A stretch of 64,000 nucleotides of DNA from Pectobacterium aroidearum. GTDB taxonomy: Bacteria; Pseudomonadota; Gammaproteobacteria; Enterobacterales; Enterobacteriaceae. Every line of letters begins with the position of its first letter. The stretch's first letter is position 1. The DNA is taken from contig NZ_CP166097.1 in assembly GCF_041228105.1 (NCBI RefSeq), positions 4,340,001 through 4,404,000 of the forward strand. The letters run 5' to 3'. The translations under genes were made by a program, and so were the position numbers. The notes under the pieces are model-generated. The model was given only the letters and a program-made list of their open reading frames with translations. It did no database searches and was not told where the DNA came from. This document shows, piece after piece, positions 28,054 through 40,534 of this stretch.

Positions 28054-28683
28054 CTACAGTTTGCGCCCTGTCGCTACAATATACACTTCACGAGACCGGG
28101 CACGTGAGGCGTCTGGTTTACGAATTTTCACCTTCGTAAACAGGGAGCGAATTTCCCGCAGGTATTCATCAAAACCTTCTCCCTGAAACACTTTCACCAG
28201 GAAACTTCCGCCTGGCGCTAATACATCCCGACACATACCAAGGGCTAATTCAACCAGATACATCGACTTCGGAATATCAACGGCTGGTGTACCACTCATG
28301 TTAGGGGCCATGTCAGACATCACCACCTGAACTTTGCTATCGCCAACCCTTTCGAGCAAGGCTTTGAGGACCAGTTCATCACGAAAGTCCCCTTGCAGGA
28401 AATCGACGCCGACAATCGGATCCATTGGTAAAATATCGCACGCGATAATTCGACCATTTCCACCGATTTGCGTGACCACATACTGTGACCAACCGCCAGG
28501 TGCAGCGCCTAAATCCACAACCGTCATCCCGGGTTTAAACAGTTTGTCGCTCTGCTGTATTTCGTCAAGTTTAAACCAAGCACGCGAGCGCAGCCCTTTT
28601 TTCTGAGCCTGCTGCACATATTTATCGCTAAAGTGTTCCTGCAACCAGCGACTGGAACTTGCAGAACGCTTTTTATTCGCCAT
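28054..28683 (-). CDS. rlmE: 23S rRNA (uridine-2'-O)-methyltransferase RlmE
   Basis: RlmE (FtsJ/RrmJ) methylates the ribose of U2552 in 23S rRNA using S-adenosylmethionine. The 209-aa protein starts at ATG 28683 ([20 protein letters not shown]), the usual start and length. The SAM-binding motif is [15 protein letters not shown], and the K-D-K-E catalytic residues fall in the conserved regions around [29 protein letters not shown] and [10 protein letters not shown]. It is upstream of ftsH in one operon and divergent from yhbY. Confidence 0.97.
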
Positions 28684-28826
28684 CGATTTTCCAACTATTC
28701 TCAGTAACACGCTCGTGGTGGGGAGAAACTTCTCACATATTACCAATCAGAACAGTCAAATTGGTTATAATCATGAGATGGCGGTAGAATGAACCGTTTT
28801 CAATCCCAACCTAAGTAAAAAAGACA

Positions 28827-29120
28827 ATGAACCTAAGTAATAAACAAAAACAACACCTGAAAGGCTTGGCACATCCGCTAAAACCGGTTGTCATGCTGGG
28901 CAATAACGGTCTCACCGAAGGTGTTCTGGCTGAGATCGAACAAGCATTGGCGCATCACGAACTGATCAAGATAAAAGTAGCGACAGAAGATCGCGAAACC
29001 AAAGCCTTGATTGTTGAAGCGATTGTTCGTGAAACGGGTGCCGCTAACGTTCAGGTCATCGGCCACACGCTGGTGCTCTACCGTCCTGCTAAAGAACGTA
29101 AAATTGTGTTACCACGATAA
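28827..29120 (+). CDS. yhbY: RNA-binding protein YhbY (CRS1-YhbY/CRM domain)
   Basis: This 97-aa single CRM-domain RNA-binding protein is associated with 50S precursors in E. coli. It carries the GxxG RNA-binding loop as MLGNNGLTEGV and the family pattern KQKQHLKGLAHPLKPVV at the N terminus. It is divergent from rlmE and followed by a good terminator. The intergenic region contains a TATAAT at 28766-28771 that may serve it, although no clear -35 was found at the right distance. Confidence 0.95.
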   Translation: MNLSNKQKQHLKGLAHPLKPVVMLGNNGLTEGVLAEIEQALAHHELIKIKVATEDRETKALIVEAIVRETGAANVQVIGHTLVLYRPAKERKIVLPR

Positions 29121-29180
29121 CACTTTTTATTTCAGGATACTCAGTTTTAACGGAAAGGTGCCATGCCTCTCGGTTAGAGA

Positions 29181-29203
29181 AAAGGCCGCAAGCGGCCTTT
29201 TTC
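29181..29203 (+). terminator. yhbY terminator
   Basis: AAAGGCCGC pairs with GCGGCCTTT around two bases, followed by a T-rich run. It lies 60 bases after yhbY, before the convergent greA. Confidence 0.85.
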
Positions 29204-29248
29204 TTTTCTTTACAATTTTTGCTGTTTTAATCAACAACACGGCAAAAT

Positions 29249-29725
29249 TTATAGATATTCGACCTTCAGGATCTCATATTCCACGTCGCCACCCGGCGTA
29301 CGAATGACCACAACGTCATCTTCTTCTTTGCCGATCAGACCGCGCGCAATCGGGGAATTTACAGAGATCAGATTTTGCTTAAAATCCGCCTCGTCATCAC
29401 CCACGATCCGGTAGGTTTGTTCTTCCTCGTTATCCAGGTTCATCACAGTCACAGTGGCGCCAAAAATAACACGACCGTTCGCCGTCATCTTCGTGACATC
29501 GATAACCTGTGCGTTAGACAGCTTAGCTTCAATGTCTTGAATGCGCCCTTCACAAAAGCCCTGCTGCTCACGTGCGGCGTGGTATTCTGCATTTTCTTTC
29601 AGATCGCCGTGCTCACGCGCTTCGGCAATGGCCGCAATAATTTCAGGTCGACGCACAGATTTCAGGTGGTCAAGCTCTTCGCGCAATTTTTCAGCACCAC
29701 GCAAGGTCATCGGAAATTGTTTCAT
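29249..29725 (-). CDS. greA: Transcript cleavage factor GreA
   Basis: GreA rescues backtracked RNA polymerase by stimulating transcript cleavage through its secondary channel. The 158-aa protein starts at ATG 29725 ([20 protein letters not shown]), the family length. The coiled-coil tip carries the acidic [20 protein letters not shown] that positions the catalytic metal. The C-terminal FKBP-like domain ends [17 protein letters not shown] lies 9 bases upstream. A hairpin in its leader resembles the E. coli GraL terminator. Confidence 0.97.
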   Translation of the reverse strand: MKQFPMTLRGAEKLREELDHLKSVRRPEIIAAIAEAREHGDLKENAEYHAAREQQGFCEGRIQDIEAKLSNAQVIDVTKMTANGRVIFGATVTVMNLDNEEEQTYRIVGDDEADFKQNLISVNSPIARGLIGKEEDDVVVIRTPGGDVEYEILKVEYL

Positions 29726-29847
29726 ATTGTCTATACCTCTAAAAAAGTCCGTAAGACTCAAATAATCGTCATCCTGACGCGCTAAAAATCAAAGGCGACG
29801 GAGTCTCTGCAACGTGCCAGTCCTCACTGGACATAAAGCAAAAGCAA

Positions 29848-29876
29848 CCAGCCCCGGAACAAAATTTCCAGGCTGG
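29848..29876 (-). terminator. greA leader terminator (GraL-like)
   Basis: On the minus strand, about 120 bases upstream of greA, CCAGCC-TGGAA pairs with TTCCG-GGGCTGG and is followed by a T-rich stretch. In E. coli a leader terminator of greA produces the GraL small RNAs; this hairpin has the same position. Promoter position was not established here. Confidence 0.6.
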
Positions 29877-29993
29877 CAGCGGTTTTGCATTTTGATACGT
29901 ATTTTACCCCAGAGTTCAATGAGGGTCATCGTTTACTTTAGACCTTGTTGCGCCGTAGTATGACCACACGTTACCCCGTTCTTAGCTGAGATT

Positions 29994-31427
29994 ATGCGTT
30001 TTTCATCGATTGTTACCGGACTTGCCTGCGCTTTTGTTCTGCATGCCAATGCAGCTTCTGTTGAGGATCATCGCCAATATTTACCAGACGGTGCCAATCT
30101 GGCGCTATTGGTACAAAAAGTTGGCTCAACAACACCCAGCATGGCCTTCAATAGCCAGCAAATGGCGCTTCCCGCCAGTACACAAAAGGTGATAACCGCA
30201 TTAGCTGCATTACTGCAATTGGGTCCAGATTATCGATTCGTCACTACGATGGAAAGCCATGGCCCTGTCACTAGCGGTATTCTGAACGGTAACCTCATCG
30301 TACGGTTTAGCGGTGATCCAACACTGAAGCGCCAGCAAATACGGAACATGGTGCAGGAATTAAGAAAGCGCGGGATAAAGGAAATCGCCGGGGATGTGCT
30401 GATCGACACTTCGGTATTCGCCAGTCACGATAAAGCCCCGGGCTGGCCGTGGAACGACATGACACAGTGCTTCAGCGCCCCTCCGGGTGCCGCGATTGTC
30501 GATCGTAACTGCTTCTCCGTCTCACTCTACAGTGCGCCTAAAGCGGGTGATAATGCGTTTATCCGCGTCGCCTCCTATTATCCAGTGCAAATGTTCAGCG
30601 AGGTCCGCACGCTGGCTAAAGGGTCAGCCGATGCACAATACTGCGAACTGGATGTCGTGCCGGGGGAACTGAATCGCTTTACGCTTACAGGCTGTTTGAC
30701 TCAACGCACAGAGCCGCTTCCGCTGGCGTTCGCCATTCAGGATGGCGCCAGCTATGCCGGCGCTATTGTTAAAGATGAGCTACAGCAGGCAGATATACGC
30801 ATAAAAGGCAGTCTTCGTCGTCAGACGCAGCCAGGAGCAGCGGGGAGTGTGCTGGCTCAGACACAGTCTGCCCCACTGCACGATCTGCTCACCATCATGC
30901 TGAAAAAATCGGACAACATGATTGCCGATACGGTTTTTCGCACCATTGGACACGAGCGATTTAGCGTCCCGGGAACGTGGCGTGCAGGCGCAGATGCAGT
31001 GCGTCAGATCCTTCGTCAAAAGGCAGGCGTAGATTTAGGAAACAGCATTGTTGTTGATGGTTCCGGCCTGTCACGACACAACCTGATCTCGCCAGAAACG
31101 ATGATGCAGGTATTGCAGTACATCGCACAGCACGATAATGAGTTGAATTACATCACTATGCTTCCGCTTTCCGGCTATGACGGCACGTTGCGTTATCGTG
31201 GTGGTCTGCATGAAGCTGGCGTTGATGGCAAGGTGTCGGCAAAAACAGGGGCGCTGCAGGGGGTATACAATCTGGCAGGCTTTATTACCACAGCGAGCGG
31301 CCAGCGTATGGCATTCGTCCAGTTCCTTTCGGGCTATGCCGTGCCGCCAGAAGACCAACGCGCACGCCGTGTCCCTCTGGTGAGATTTGAAAGCCGTCTC
31401 TATAAAGACATTTATCAGAGCAATTAA
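29994..31427 (+). CDS. dacB: D-alanyl-D-alanine carboxypeptidase/endopeptidase (PBP4) DacB
   Basis: This 477-aa periplasmic serine peptidase trims and cleaves peptidoglycan cross-links. A signal peptide covers about residues 1-20 (MRFSSIVTGLACAFVLHANA). The active-site motifs are PASTQK (Ser nucleophile and Lys), KKSDNM (SxN) and AKTGAL (KTG). The large insertion between the first and second motifs is typical for PBP4. It is divergent from greA, the E. coli arrangement, and followed by a convergent terminator shared with obgE. Confidence 0.96.
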   Translation: MRFSSIVTGLACAFVLHANAASVEDHRQYLPDGANLALLVQKVGSTTPSMAFNSQQMALPASTQKVITALAALLQLGPDYRFVTTMESHGPVTSGILNGNLIVRFSGDPTLKRQQIRNMVQELRKRGIKEIAGDVLIDTSVFASHDKAPGWPWNDMTQCFSAPPGAAIVDRNCFSVSLYSAPKAGDNAFIRVASYYPVQMFSEVRTLAKGSADAQYCELDVVPGELNRFTLTGCLTQRTEPLPLAFAIQDGASYAGAIVKDELQQADIRIKGSLRRQTQPGAAGSVLAQTQSAPLHDLLTIMLKKSDNMIADTVFRTIGHERFSVPGTWRAGADAVRQILRQKAGVDLGNSIVVDGSGLSRHNLISPETMMQVLQYIAQHDNELNYITMLPLSGYDGTLRYRGGLHEAGVDGKVSAKTGALQGVYNLAGFITTASGQRMAFVQFLSGYAVPPEDQRARRVPLVRFESRLYKDIYQSN

Positions 31428-31435
31428 AATAAGAA

Positions 31436-31466
31436 TGCGGCCTTACCCTGATGGGATAAGGCCGCA
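31436..31466. terminator. Convergent dacB/obgE terminator
   Basis: TGCGGCCTTACCC and GGGATAAGGCCGCA form a long stem with a four-base loop. The minus-strand side is followed by a T-rich stretch, which suits termination of obgE. Confidence 0.75.
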
Positions 31467-31497
31467 ATAGGCGAGAATTAACTAGCAGAAGAAAGAA

Positions 31498-32703
<1,206 letters not shown>

Positions 32704-32820
32704 CTACGTGTTTTAGGCTTGTTATTGGTTCTTCTTGGCGTAACTTTTTGATTTTACGGTATGTAGCGTATTTCTACTTACCATTAAAAAAACTGACGCA
32801 CTAGAACGCATTCCAGCAAA

Positions 32821-32845
32821 GGAGCGGATTGTACCTGCCCGCTCC
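32821..32845 (-). terminator. Weak hairpin between yhbE and obgE
   Basis: GGAGCGG and CCGCTCC form a seven-pair stem. On the minus strand three Ts follow, so it could be a partial terminator in the 260-base gap between yhbE and obgE. I saw nothing else in that gap. Confidence 0.4.
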
Positions 32846-32930
32846 AATAATTTCATCTGTATTAAAAATAAACAACCTATGCAGACTATCAAAAGATGGC
32901 TGTGACCGCTGCAATACACTTTATCTTAAG

Positions 32931-33893
32931 TTACTTTTTCACCATCAATGGTGGCACAGGCTCTTTCTTTCCAGGGAGGAAGCGGTGTCCGATAGCAGAA
33001 AACATGGCACCCGCAACAACGACAAAGGCCCCTACATAGCCGACCCAATTTAGTACTGGCGCAGCAAAAAAAGTCGGCCATCCTAACGCAAGGAGATCGG
33101 AAAACAACAGCGTAAATAGCGGTGTCAACGTAATGACCGCGCTAACCTGCGATGCCTGCCAGCGAGCCATCGCCTCCGCTAGCGCGCCATACCCAATCAA
33201 GGTATTCGCGCCGCAGAACAGCAGGCAGATAAGTTGCCACCCACTAAGTTGGAAAATAACTTCAGGCTTGGCAAAAGGCGTAATAAAGACGACACACAGA
33301 ACATACAGCAGAAACAGAATCTGCTGCGATGTCAGACGCCGCAATAACACCTTCTGCGCCACACCATAGGATACCCATACCGCCGAGGCGCAAACACCCA
33401 GCAGTACGCCCAGTGTGTAGTCCGTCAGTCGGGTAAAGATCTCAATCAGGCTGGTATTAAAGAACAGAATCAGGCCACAGATCAGCATGATCGCGCCAAT
33501 AACCTGCGTGCCACGCATCTTTTCCTTTAGGATAAGTACGCTGGCGAACATCATACCAACAGGAGAAAGCTGTCCAATGACCTGAGACGCAGTCGGACTC
33601 AGATATTGCAGAGACGAGCTAAAGAAAACAAAATTTCCTAATAACCCCGCCGTTGCAATCAGCAACAGAACCCACCAGCGGCGATGCCGAAAAACTCGCA
33701 TTGGCGGTAAATTCTTACGGGATGACAGAATAATGCCGAGTCCAATAGAAGCAATAATAAAGCGATACCAAACAATCGTATAAGGCTCCATAACCACCAG
33801 AACCTGTTTCATGGCTATCGGCAGCGCCCCCCAGCAAACAGCCGTAGTCAGCGCCAGACAAAGACCGATCCCCGTCTGTTGTTTAGTATTCAT
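32931..33893 (-). CDS. yhbE: EamA/DMT-superfamily permease YhbE
   Basis: This 320-aa inner-membrane protein has about ten hydrophobic helices arranged as two EamA repeats (the first ending near LFFNTSLIEIF, the second starting near YTLGVLLGVCASAVWVSYG). The substrate is unknown. Location between rpmA and obgE and length match E. coli YhbE. The C terminus is polar and basic (RFLPGKKEPVPPLMVKK). GGATAAGT precedes the ATG. Confidence 0.9.
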   Translation of the reverse strand: MNTKQQTGIGLCLALTTAVCWGALPIAMKQVLVVMEPYTIVWYRFIIASIGLGIILSSRKNLPPMRVFRHRRWWVLLLIATAGLLGNFVFFSSSLQYLSPTASQVIGQLSPVGMMFASVLILKEKMRGTQVIGAIMLICGLILFFNTSLIEIFTRLTDYTLGVLLGVCASAVWVSYGVAQKVLLRRLTSQQILFLLYVLCVVFITPFAKPEVIFQLSGWQLICLLFCGANTLIGYGALAEAMARWQASQVSAVITLTPLFTLLFSDLLALGWPTFFAAPVLNWVGYVGAFVVVAGAMFSAIGHRFLPGKKEPVPPLMVKK

Positions 33894-33925
33894 ACTTATC
33901 CAGATGGTTTACTCAGAATCAGAAT

Positions 33926-33956
33926 GTAAAAAGCCCCGCAAAGAATTGCGGGGCTT
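33926..33956 (-). terminator. rpmA terminator
   Basis: On the minus strand GCCCCGCAA pairs with TTGCGGGGC around a short loop, followed by five Ts. It separates rplU-rpmA from yhbE-obgE and is probably partial. Confidence 0.85.
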
Positions 33957-33982
33957 GAATCCGTAAGACCTAACGCGAAAAA

Positions 33983-34240
33983 TTATTCAGCAACGATGCT
34001 GATATATTTACGGTTTTTTGGGCCTTTAACTTCAAACTGAACTTTACCATCAGTCAAAGCAAACAGAGTGTGGTCTTTCCCGCAGCCAACGTTAGTTCCT
34101 GCGTGGAATTTGGTACCACGTTGACGAACGATGATGTTACCAGCCAGTACACTTTCGCCGCCAAAACGTTTTACGCCCAGACGTTGTGCGTTAGAGTCAC
34201 GACCGTTACGGGTTGAACCGCCAGCTTTTTTGTGTGCCAT
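33983..34240 (-). CDS. rpmA: 50S ribosomal protein L27
   Basis: L27 is an 85-aa large-subunit protein whose N-terminal tail reaches the peptidyl-transferase centre. It starts [20 protein letters not shown] and continues with the basic family core [19 protein letters not shown]. Its length equals E. coli L27. It is 19 bases downstream of rplU in the same operon. Confidence 0.98.
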   Translation of the reverse strand: MAHKKAGGSTRNGRDSNAQRLGVKRFGGESVLAGNIIVRQRGTKFHAGTNVGCGKDHTLFALTDGKVQFEVKGPKNRKYISIVAE

Positions 34241-34259
34241 TTAATCCGCTCTCCTAATC

Positions 34260-34607
<348 letters not shown>

Positions 34608-34643
34608 TCAGAGCACGCTATAAATATTCATAATAGGGCGCGA

Positions 34644-34672
34644 ATTCTACGCAAAAATACTGCGGATGACAA
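34644..34672 (-). promoter_or_regulatory. rplU-rpmA promoter
   Basis: On the minus strand -35 TTGTCA (34667-34672), a 17-base spacer and -10 TAGAAT (34644-34649) lie upstream of rplU. Confidence 0.75.
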
Positions 34673-34827
34673 GTGCATAATCAAAGGATGTGAAGAAAAA
34701 GAATACAACGTATGAACTGCCGTTTATCTCTCTCATTTTTCAAGTACAATCGGCGCAATAAGTTCCGTCTTGCCGATATGCAACAGCAATCTTACGGCAG
34801 TGTTGAAGACATACGTTGGCTCAAATC

Positions 34828-35799
34828 ATGAATCTAGAACAAATTACAACATTAACCGCACAGGATATGGCAGCTGTTAATAACGTCATTCTTGAACAAC
34901 TGAATTCCGACGTCGTTTTGATCAACCAGCTTGGGCATTACATCATCAGCGGCGGTGGAAAACGTATACGCCCAATGATTGCTGTGCTAGCCGCCAGAGC
35001 CCTCGACTATAGCGGTGATAAACATGTCACTGTCGCCGCACTGATCGAATTTATCCATACCGCAACGCTATTGCATGATGACGTAGTTGACGAATCCGAT
35101 ATGCGACGGGGGAAAGCAACGGCCAATGCCGCCTTTGGCAATGCCGCGAGCGTGCTGGTTGGGGATTTCATCTATACCCGCGCCTTCCAGATGATGACCA
35201 GCCTTGAATCGTTACGCGTACTAGCGCTGATGTCAGAAGCAGTAAACGTAATTGCCGAAGGCGAAGTCTTGCAATTAATGAACTGCAACGACCCGGATAT
35301 TACCGAAGAAAGCTATATGCGTGTCATTTACAGTAAAACGGCACGTTTATTTGAAGCCGCCGCGCAATCGTCATCCATCCTTGCTGGCGCGACGCCAGAG
35401 CAAGAAAAAGCGCTTCAAGATTATGGCCGCTATCTGGGCACCGCGTTCCAGTTAATTGACGACCTGCTTGATTACAGCGCAGACGGCAAAACGCTAGGCA
35501 AAAACACAGGTGATGACCTCAATGAGGGCAAACCAACGCTGCCACTGCTGCACGCCATGCGTAATGGTAATGCAGAACAGAGTTCGCTGATTCGTAAGGC
35601 AATTGAAGAAGGAAACGGGCGCCATCTTCTGGAACCTGTGCTTGCCGCCATGCAACAATGTGGTTCGCTTGATTACACACGTCAGCGTGCAGAAGAAGAG
35701 GCAGATAAAGCGATTAGCGCATTGCAGCAGTTGCCAGAAACGCCATACCGTATTGCGCTCGAAGGCCTTGCCCACTTAGCCGTACAGCGCGATTTCTAA
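34828..35799 (+). CDS. ispB: Octaprenyl diphosphate synthase IspB
   Basis: This trans-prenyltransferase makes the C40 side chain of ubiquinone and menaquinone. The 323-aa protein starts at ATG 34828 (MNLEQITTLTAQDMAAVNN), matching E. coli length; an earlier in-frame TTG is less likely. The two aspartate-rich substrate motifs are LLHDDVVDESD and LIDDLLDYS, and GGGKRIRPM binds diphosphate. It is divergent from rplU as in E. coli and followed by a perfect hairpin. Confidence 0.96.
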   Translation: MNLEQITTLTAQDMAAVNNVILEQLNSDVVLINQLGHYIISGGGKRIRPMIAVLAARALDYSGDKHVTVAALIEFIHTATLLHDDVVDESDMRRGKATANAAFGNAASVLVGDFIYTRAFQMMTSLESLRVLALMSEAVNVIAEGEVLQLMNCNDPDITEESYMRVIYSKTARLFEAAAQSSSILAGATPEQEKALQDYGRYLGTAFQLIDDLLDYSADGKTLGKNTGDDLNEGKPTLPLLHAMRNGNAEQSSLIRKAIEEGNGRHLLEPVLAAMQQCGSLDYTRQRAEEEADKAISALQQLPETPYRIALEGLAHLAVQRDF

Positions 35800-35849
35800 T
35801 CGTGGTGTGAGGTACTTGCCTGGTAACGTTCATCGTTAACTCAATCGTA

Positions 35850-35874
35850 AGTAGCGCTGCCTTGCAGCGCTACT
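35850..35874 (+). terminator. Hairpin after ispB
   Basis: AGTAGCGCTGC pairs perfectly with GCAGCGCTACT around three bases. It lies between ispB and the convergent HTH gene. There is no T-run, so the terminator call rests on position. Confidence 0.6.
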
Positions 35875-35884
35875 CGCTCGCAGA

Positions 35885-36259
35885 CTAGGCAGTCTGGTCG
35901 ATGGTGACATCATCCAGCCGAGACAACATCGCTATCGTCCCTTCACGCAAGATGAAATTAATCAGTCGGGTTCGTTCATCAACGGAAAGTTGATGGAAAA
36001 TATGCACCCACGATGACAGCAGCGTTGGCTCATTATCGATACGATAATATTCTGTTGGCGGATTCTCTTTTACTAGCAGAGAGTTCCTGACCTCGTTCGG
36101 CAAACTGCGAATCGAATATTCGACACCGCGTCCTTGAACTCCTTTCCGCCTGCGCTTTTCCCAACCGTCGTCTCGCGCCCGTTTGTTCAGCCCCTGCGGT
36201 GACTTCGGCAAACCACCTACGCCAACCAGCTCACTTGTTGCAAACCATTCTTTGTCCAT
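35885..36259 (-). CDS. Mu-type HTH DNA-binding protein (copy 1)
   Basis: This 124-aa protein has an N-terminal DNA-binding domain of the kind found in phage Mu repressor and MuA (about 1-65: EWFATSELVGVGGLPKSPQG followed by LNKRARDDGWEKRRRKG, then EYSIRSLP). The C-terminal half is a helical segment of unknown role. The ATG at 36259 is chosen because GGGAG lies 8 bases upstream. It is a close paralogue of the gene at 36507-36893: the first 55 residues are almost identical and the C-terminal halves diverge. A chromosomal regulator derived from a Mu-like phage is the best reading. Confidence 0.8.
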   Translation of the reverse strand: MDKEWFATSELVGVGGLPKSPQGLNKRARDDGWEKRRRKGVQGRGVEYSIRSLPNEVRNSLLVKENPPTEYYRIDNEPTLLSSWVHIFHQLSVDERTRLINFILREGTIAMLSRLDDVTIDQTA

Positions 36260-36506
36260 ACTCGTCACTCCCTTGTTTGTTTTGAACAGGCATTACATCA
36301 ACTCGCCCAAAAGTTTCCATATAATAGACTATAATTACCTAAACCGCTAACTTTTACGCGTTACCGACACACCTAAGTAATAAAGAAATGATTAAATCCA
36401 GTGCGATGCCGAAACATCGCGATCAAAGCAATACGGTAAAGCGAACAAAAATGCGGGTTCCTTTTTATCGCCAAAGCACACCACCAGAAAGATCGCTTTC
36501 GATGAC

Positions 36507-36893
36507 TCAGTCAATCTCCATTGATGAGATAGGTTCCTCGTCCGACGGTGTAATGCCCAGCTGGCTCAGCGTAGACGACACGCCGACGCGAAGAATATAA
36601 GCGATTAGCTCATCCCTTTCTTTTTCAGATAGTTGCTGATAAATCTGCATCCATACCGCTAATGCCGCAGGCTGCTTAGCCGAGTAGGCGGAAGGCTCGA
36701 TTTCGAGTAATAGGGATTTTTTTACTATATCCGGCAAGCTGTGAATTGAGTACTCCACTCCTCTTCCCTGGACGCCTTTACGGCGACGCTTCTCCCATCC
36801 ATCCTCACGGGCGCGCTTATTCAATCCTTGTCTTGATTTCGGAAGGCCGCCGACTCCAACCAATTCGCTGGTAGCAAACCACTCTTTTTTCAT
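36507..36893 (-). CDS. Mu-type HTH DNA-binding protein (copy 2)
   Basis: This 128-aa paralogue of the preceding entry has the same Mu-type HTH domain (KEWFATSELVGVGGLPKSRQ, then LNKRAREDGWEKRRRKG) and a different C-terminal half ending SDEEPISSMEID. AAGG lies close to the ATG. It is transcribed away from the Ner-like gene at 37081 across a 187-base gap rich in inverted repeats. In phage Mu, repressor c and ner are likewise divergent around an operator region, so this copy occupies the c position of such a switch. A 238-base gap without a gene separates it from copy 1. Confidence 0.8.
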   Translation of the reverse strand: MKKEWFATSELVGVGGLPKSRQGLNKRAREDGWEKRRRKGVQGRGVEYSIHSLPDIVKKSLLLEIEPSAYSAKQPAALAVWMQIYQQLSEKERDELIAYILRVGVSSTLSQLGITPSDEEPISSMEID

Positions 36894-36934
36894 TGCCTTT
36901 CATCCTGATAGTGCCATCCCTAACAAAAACGCGC

Positions 36935-37026
36935 TTATTTGGAAATTAATTGAGAATTTTAAGGAAAATTAATGCTATATTATTTCCAAATAATAATGTC
37001 ATGTTAGCTCGGCATATAACTAACAT
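36935..37026. promoter_or_regulatory. Inverted-repeat operator region between Mu-type HTH gene and sfsB
   Basis: TTATTTGGAAAT (36935-36946) and ATTTCCAAATAA (36982-36993) are perfect inverted copies with 35 bases between them. ATGTTAG (37001-37007) and CTAACAT (37020-37026) form a second pair. The AT-rich region holds both divergent promoters and is a likely binding region for one or both adjacent regulators. Confidence 0.5.
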
Positions 37027-37080
37027 CCGTTATTTATACCACTAATCTACAGTCGTCTTATAGCAAATAAGGGAAGGATT

Positions 37081-37344
37081 ATGATTTTAAGGAAACAAGA
37101 CTGGCATCCCGCTGATATCATTGCTGCACTGCGCAAGAAAAACACGACGCTGGCGGCAGTATCGCGAGCGGCCGGATTAAGCTCATCGACGTTAGCCAAC
37201 GCGCTCTCACGCCCTTGGCCAAAGGGAGAATGGCTTATTGCTGATGCGCTAAATATCCACCCATCAGAGATTTGGCCAAGCCGATACTACGATCCGGAAA
37301 CCAATGAGCTTATCGACAGAAAAAAACTCATCCGCCCCGATTAA
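37081..37344 (+). CDS. sfsB: Ner-like DNA-binding regulator SfsB/Nlp
   Basis: This 87-aa protein of the Ner family (phage Mu negative early regulator) is close to E. coli Nlp/SfsB: WHPADIIAALRKKNTTLAAV, LSSSTLANALSRPWPKGE and IWPSRYYDPETNELIDRKKL. The HTH lies at about residues 22-50. E. coli SfsB activates maltose-related genes when overproduced; its native role is unclear. GGAAGG is just before the ATG. Its E. coli neighbours are ispB and murA; here murA is absent and two Mu-type HTH genes lie between it and ispB. Confidence 0.9.
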   Translation: MILRKQDWHPADIIAALRKKNTTLAAVSRAAGLSSSTLANALSRPWPKGEWLIADALNIHPSEIWPSRYYDPETNELIDRKKLIRPD

Positions 37345-37349
37345 AAAAG

Positions 37350-37380
37350 AAAAGCCGGAGATCGACATCTCCGGCTTTTT
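37350..37380. terminator. Convergent sfsB/mdh terminator
   Basis: AAAGCCGGAGAT pairs with ATCTCCGGCTTT around four bases, with an A-run before and a T-run after, so it works in both directions. Confidence 0.9.
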
Positions 37381-37413
37381 ATTCAACGTCACGTATTACA
37401 AGAATCTCAATGA

Positions 37414-39293
<1,880 letters not shown>

Positions 39294-39346
39294 CGCGCCC
39301 GTTCACTGCCGCTCTTCATTGCTCGTTTCTTTACTGCATATTTTTC

Positions 39347-39376
39347 GCTACGTATAGGCTCTCTACACGTAGCGAT
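39347..39376. terminator. Convergent argR/tsaD terminator
   Basis: TCGCTACGT and ACGTAGCGA form a nine-pair stem with a 12-base loop. It lies at the junction of two segments that are far apart in E. coli. Confidence 0.6.
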
Positions 39377-39390
39377 TATTGCTAAAAAGC

Positions 39391-40404
39391 TCATACTGCT
39401 GGCAGCTCAGCCAACGGCCAGCGTGGTCGAACGGATACACCCAGCGTCTGACTGGCACCATGCGCCAGACGTACACTGCCCGCATAGGCAATCATCGCGC
39501 CATTATCCGTACAGAATTCAGGACGCGCATAAAACACTTCGCCGCCACGTTTCGCCATCACGTCGCCTAAGCGCTGACGCAGCGTCCGGTTCGCACTTAC
39601 GCCCCCCGCCATGATCAGCCGTTTAAAGCCTGTTTCATCCAACGCACGACGGCACTTAATAGCCAGCGTATCCACCACGGCATCTTCAAATGCGCGGGCA
39701 ATGTCAGCACGCGTTTGATCGTCATCACCGTTGCTACGAATCGTATTGGCAGCAAACGTTTTTAGCCCGGAGAAGCTGAAATCCAGACCGGGGCGATCGG
39801 TCATTGGGCGCGGAAACGTAAAGCGCTGGGAATCTCCCGCCTGCGCCATTTTCGATAGCATCGGCCCACCGGGATAATCCAGCCCCAGCAGCTTCGCCGT
39901 TTTATCGAACGCTTCACCCGCCGCGTCATCAATCGACTCACCCAGCAAACGGTACTCACCAATGCCCGTCACGCTGATGAGCTGCGTATGCCCACCAGAA
40001 ACCAGCAGTGCCACGAAGGGAAACGCCGGTGGATTATCTTCCAGCATCGGTGCCAGCAAATGCCCTTCCATATGATGCACAGGAATCGCCGGCACATCCC
40101 AGGCAAACGCCAGAGAGCGGCCGACAGTCGCCCCCACCAGTAACGCGCCGACCAAACCGGGGCCCGCAGTGTAAGCCACACCATCGATATCGCCAGCCTG
40201 CAACCCAGCTTCACGCAGCGCTGCCTGAATGAGCGGCACCGTTTTACGCACGTGATCGCGCGAGGCGAGCTCAGGCACAACGCCGCCGTAATCGGCATGT
40301 AATTTAACCTGGCTGTATAACTGATTGGCAAGCAAACCGGTTTCTGTGTCATAAATGGCCACACCGGTTTCATCACAGGATGTTTCGATACCCAATACGC
40401 GCAT
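39391..40404 (-). CDS. tsaD: tRNA threonylcarbamoyladenosine synthase subunit TsaD
   Basis: TsaD (formerly Gcp) transfers threonylcarbamoyl to A37 of ANN-decoding tRNAs together with TsaB and TsaE. The 337-aa protein starts [19 protein letters not shown]. The metal-binding histidines lie in [11 protein letters not shown], and the ATP-binding ASKHA motifs appear as [21 protein letters not shown] and [12 protein letters not shown]. Length equals E. coli. It is divergent from rpsU, as in E. coli. Confidence 0.97.
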   Translation of the reverse strand: MRVLGIETSCDETGVAIYDTETGLLANQLYSQVKLHADYGGVVPELASRDHVRKTVPLIQAALREAGLQAGDIDGVAYTAGPGLVGALLVGATVGRSLAFAWDVPAIPVHHMEGHLLAPMLEDNPPAFPFVALLVSGGHTQLISVTGIGEYRLLGESIDDAAGEAFDKTAKLLGLDYPGGPMLSKMAQAGDSQRFTFPRPMTDRPGLDFSFSGLKTFAANTIRSNGDDDQTRADIARAFEDAVVDTLAIKCRRALDETGFKRLIMAGGVSANRTLRQRLGDVMAKRGGEVFYARPEFCTDNGAMIAYAGSVRLAHGASQTLGVSVRPRWPLAELPAV

Positions 40405-40534
40405 TGCTGTTCCTACTTTGATGACGATACAAGCGCTCGTTGAATGCCGCTTGCTTCAAACTGTGGATAGTCTACCATAAGCGCCCTGATTTCTGCGCTG
40501 GCCGTGGTTGGGTGTTTTATGATCACCACAATGC

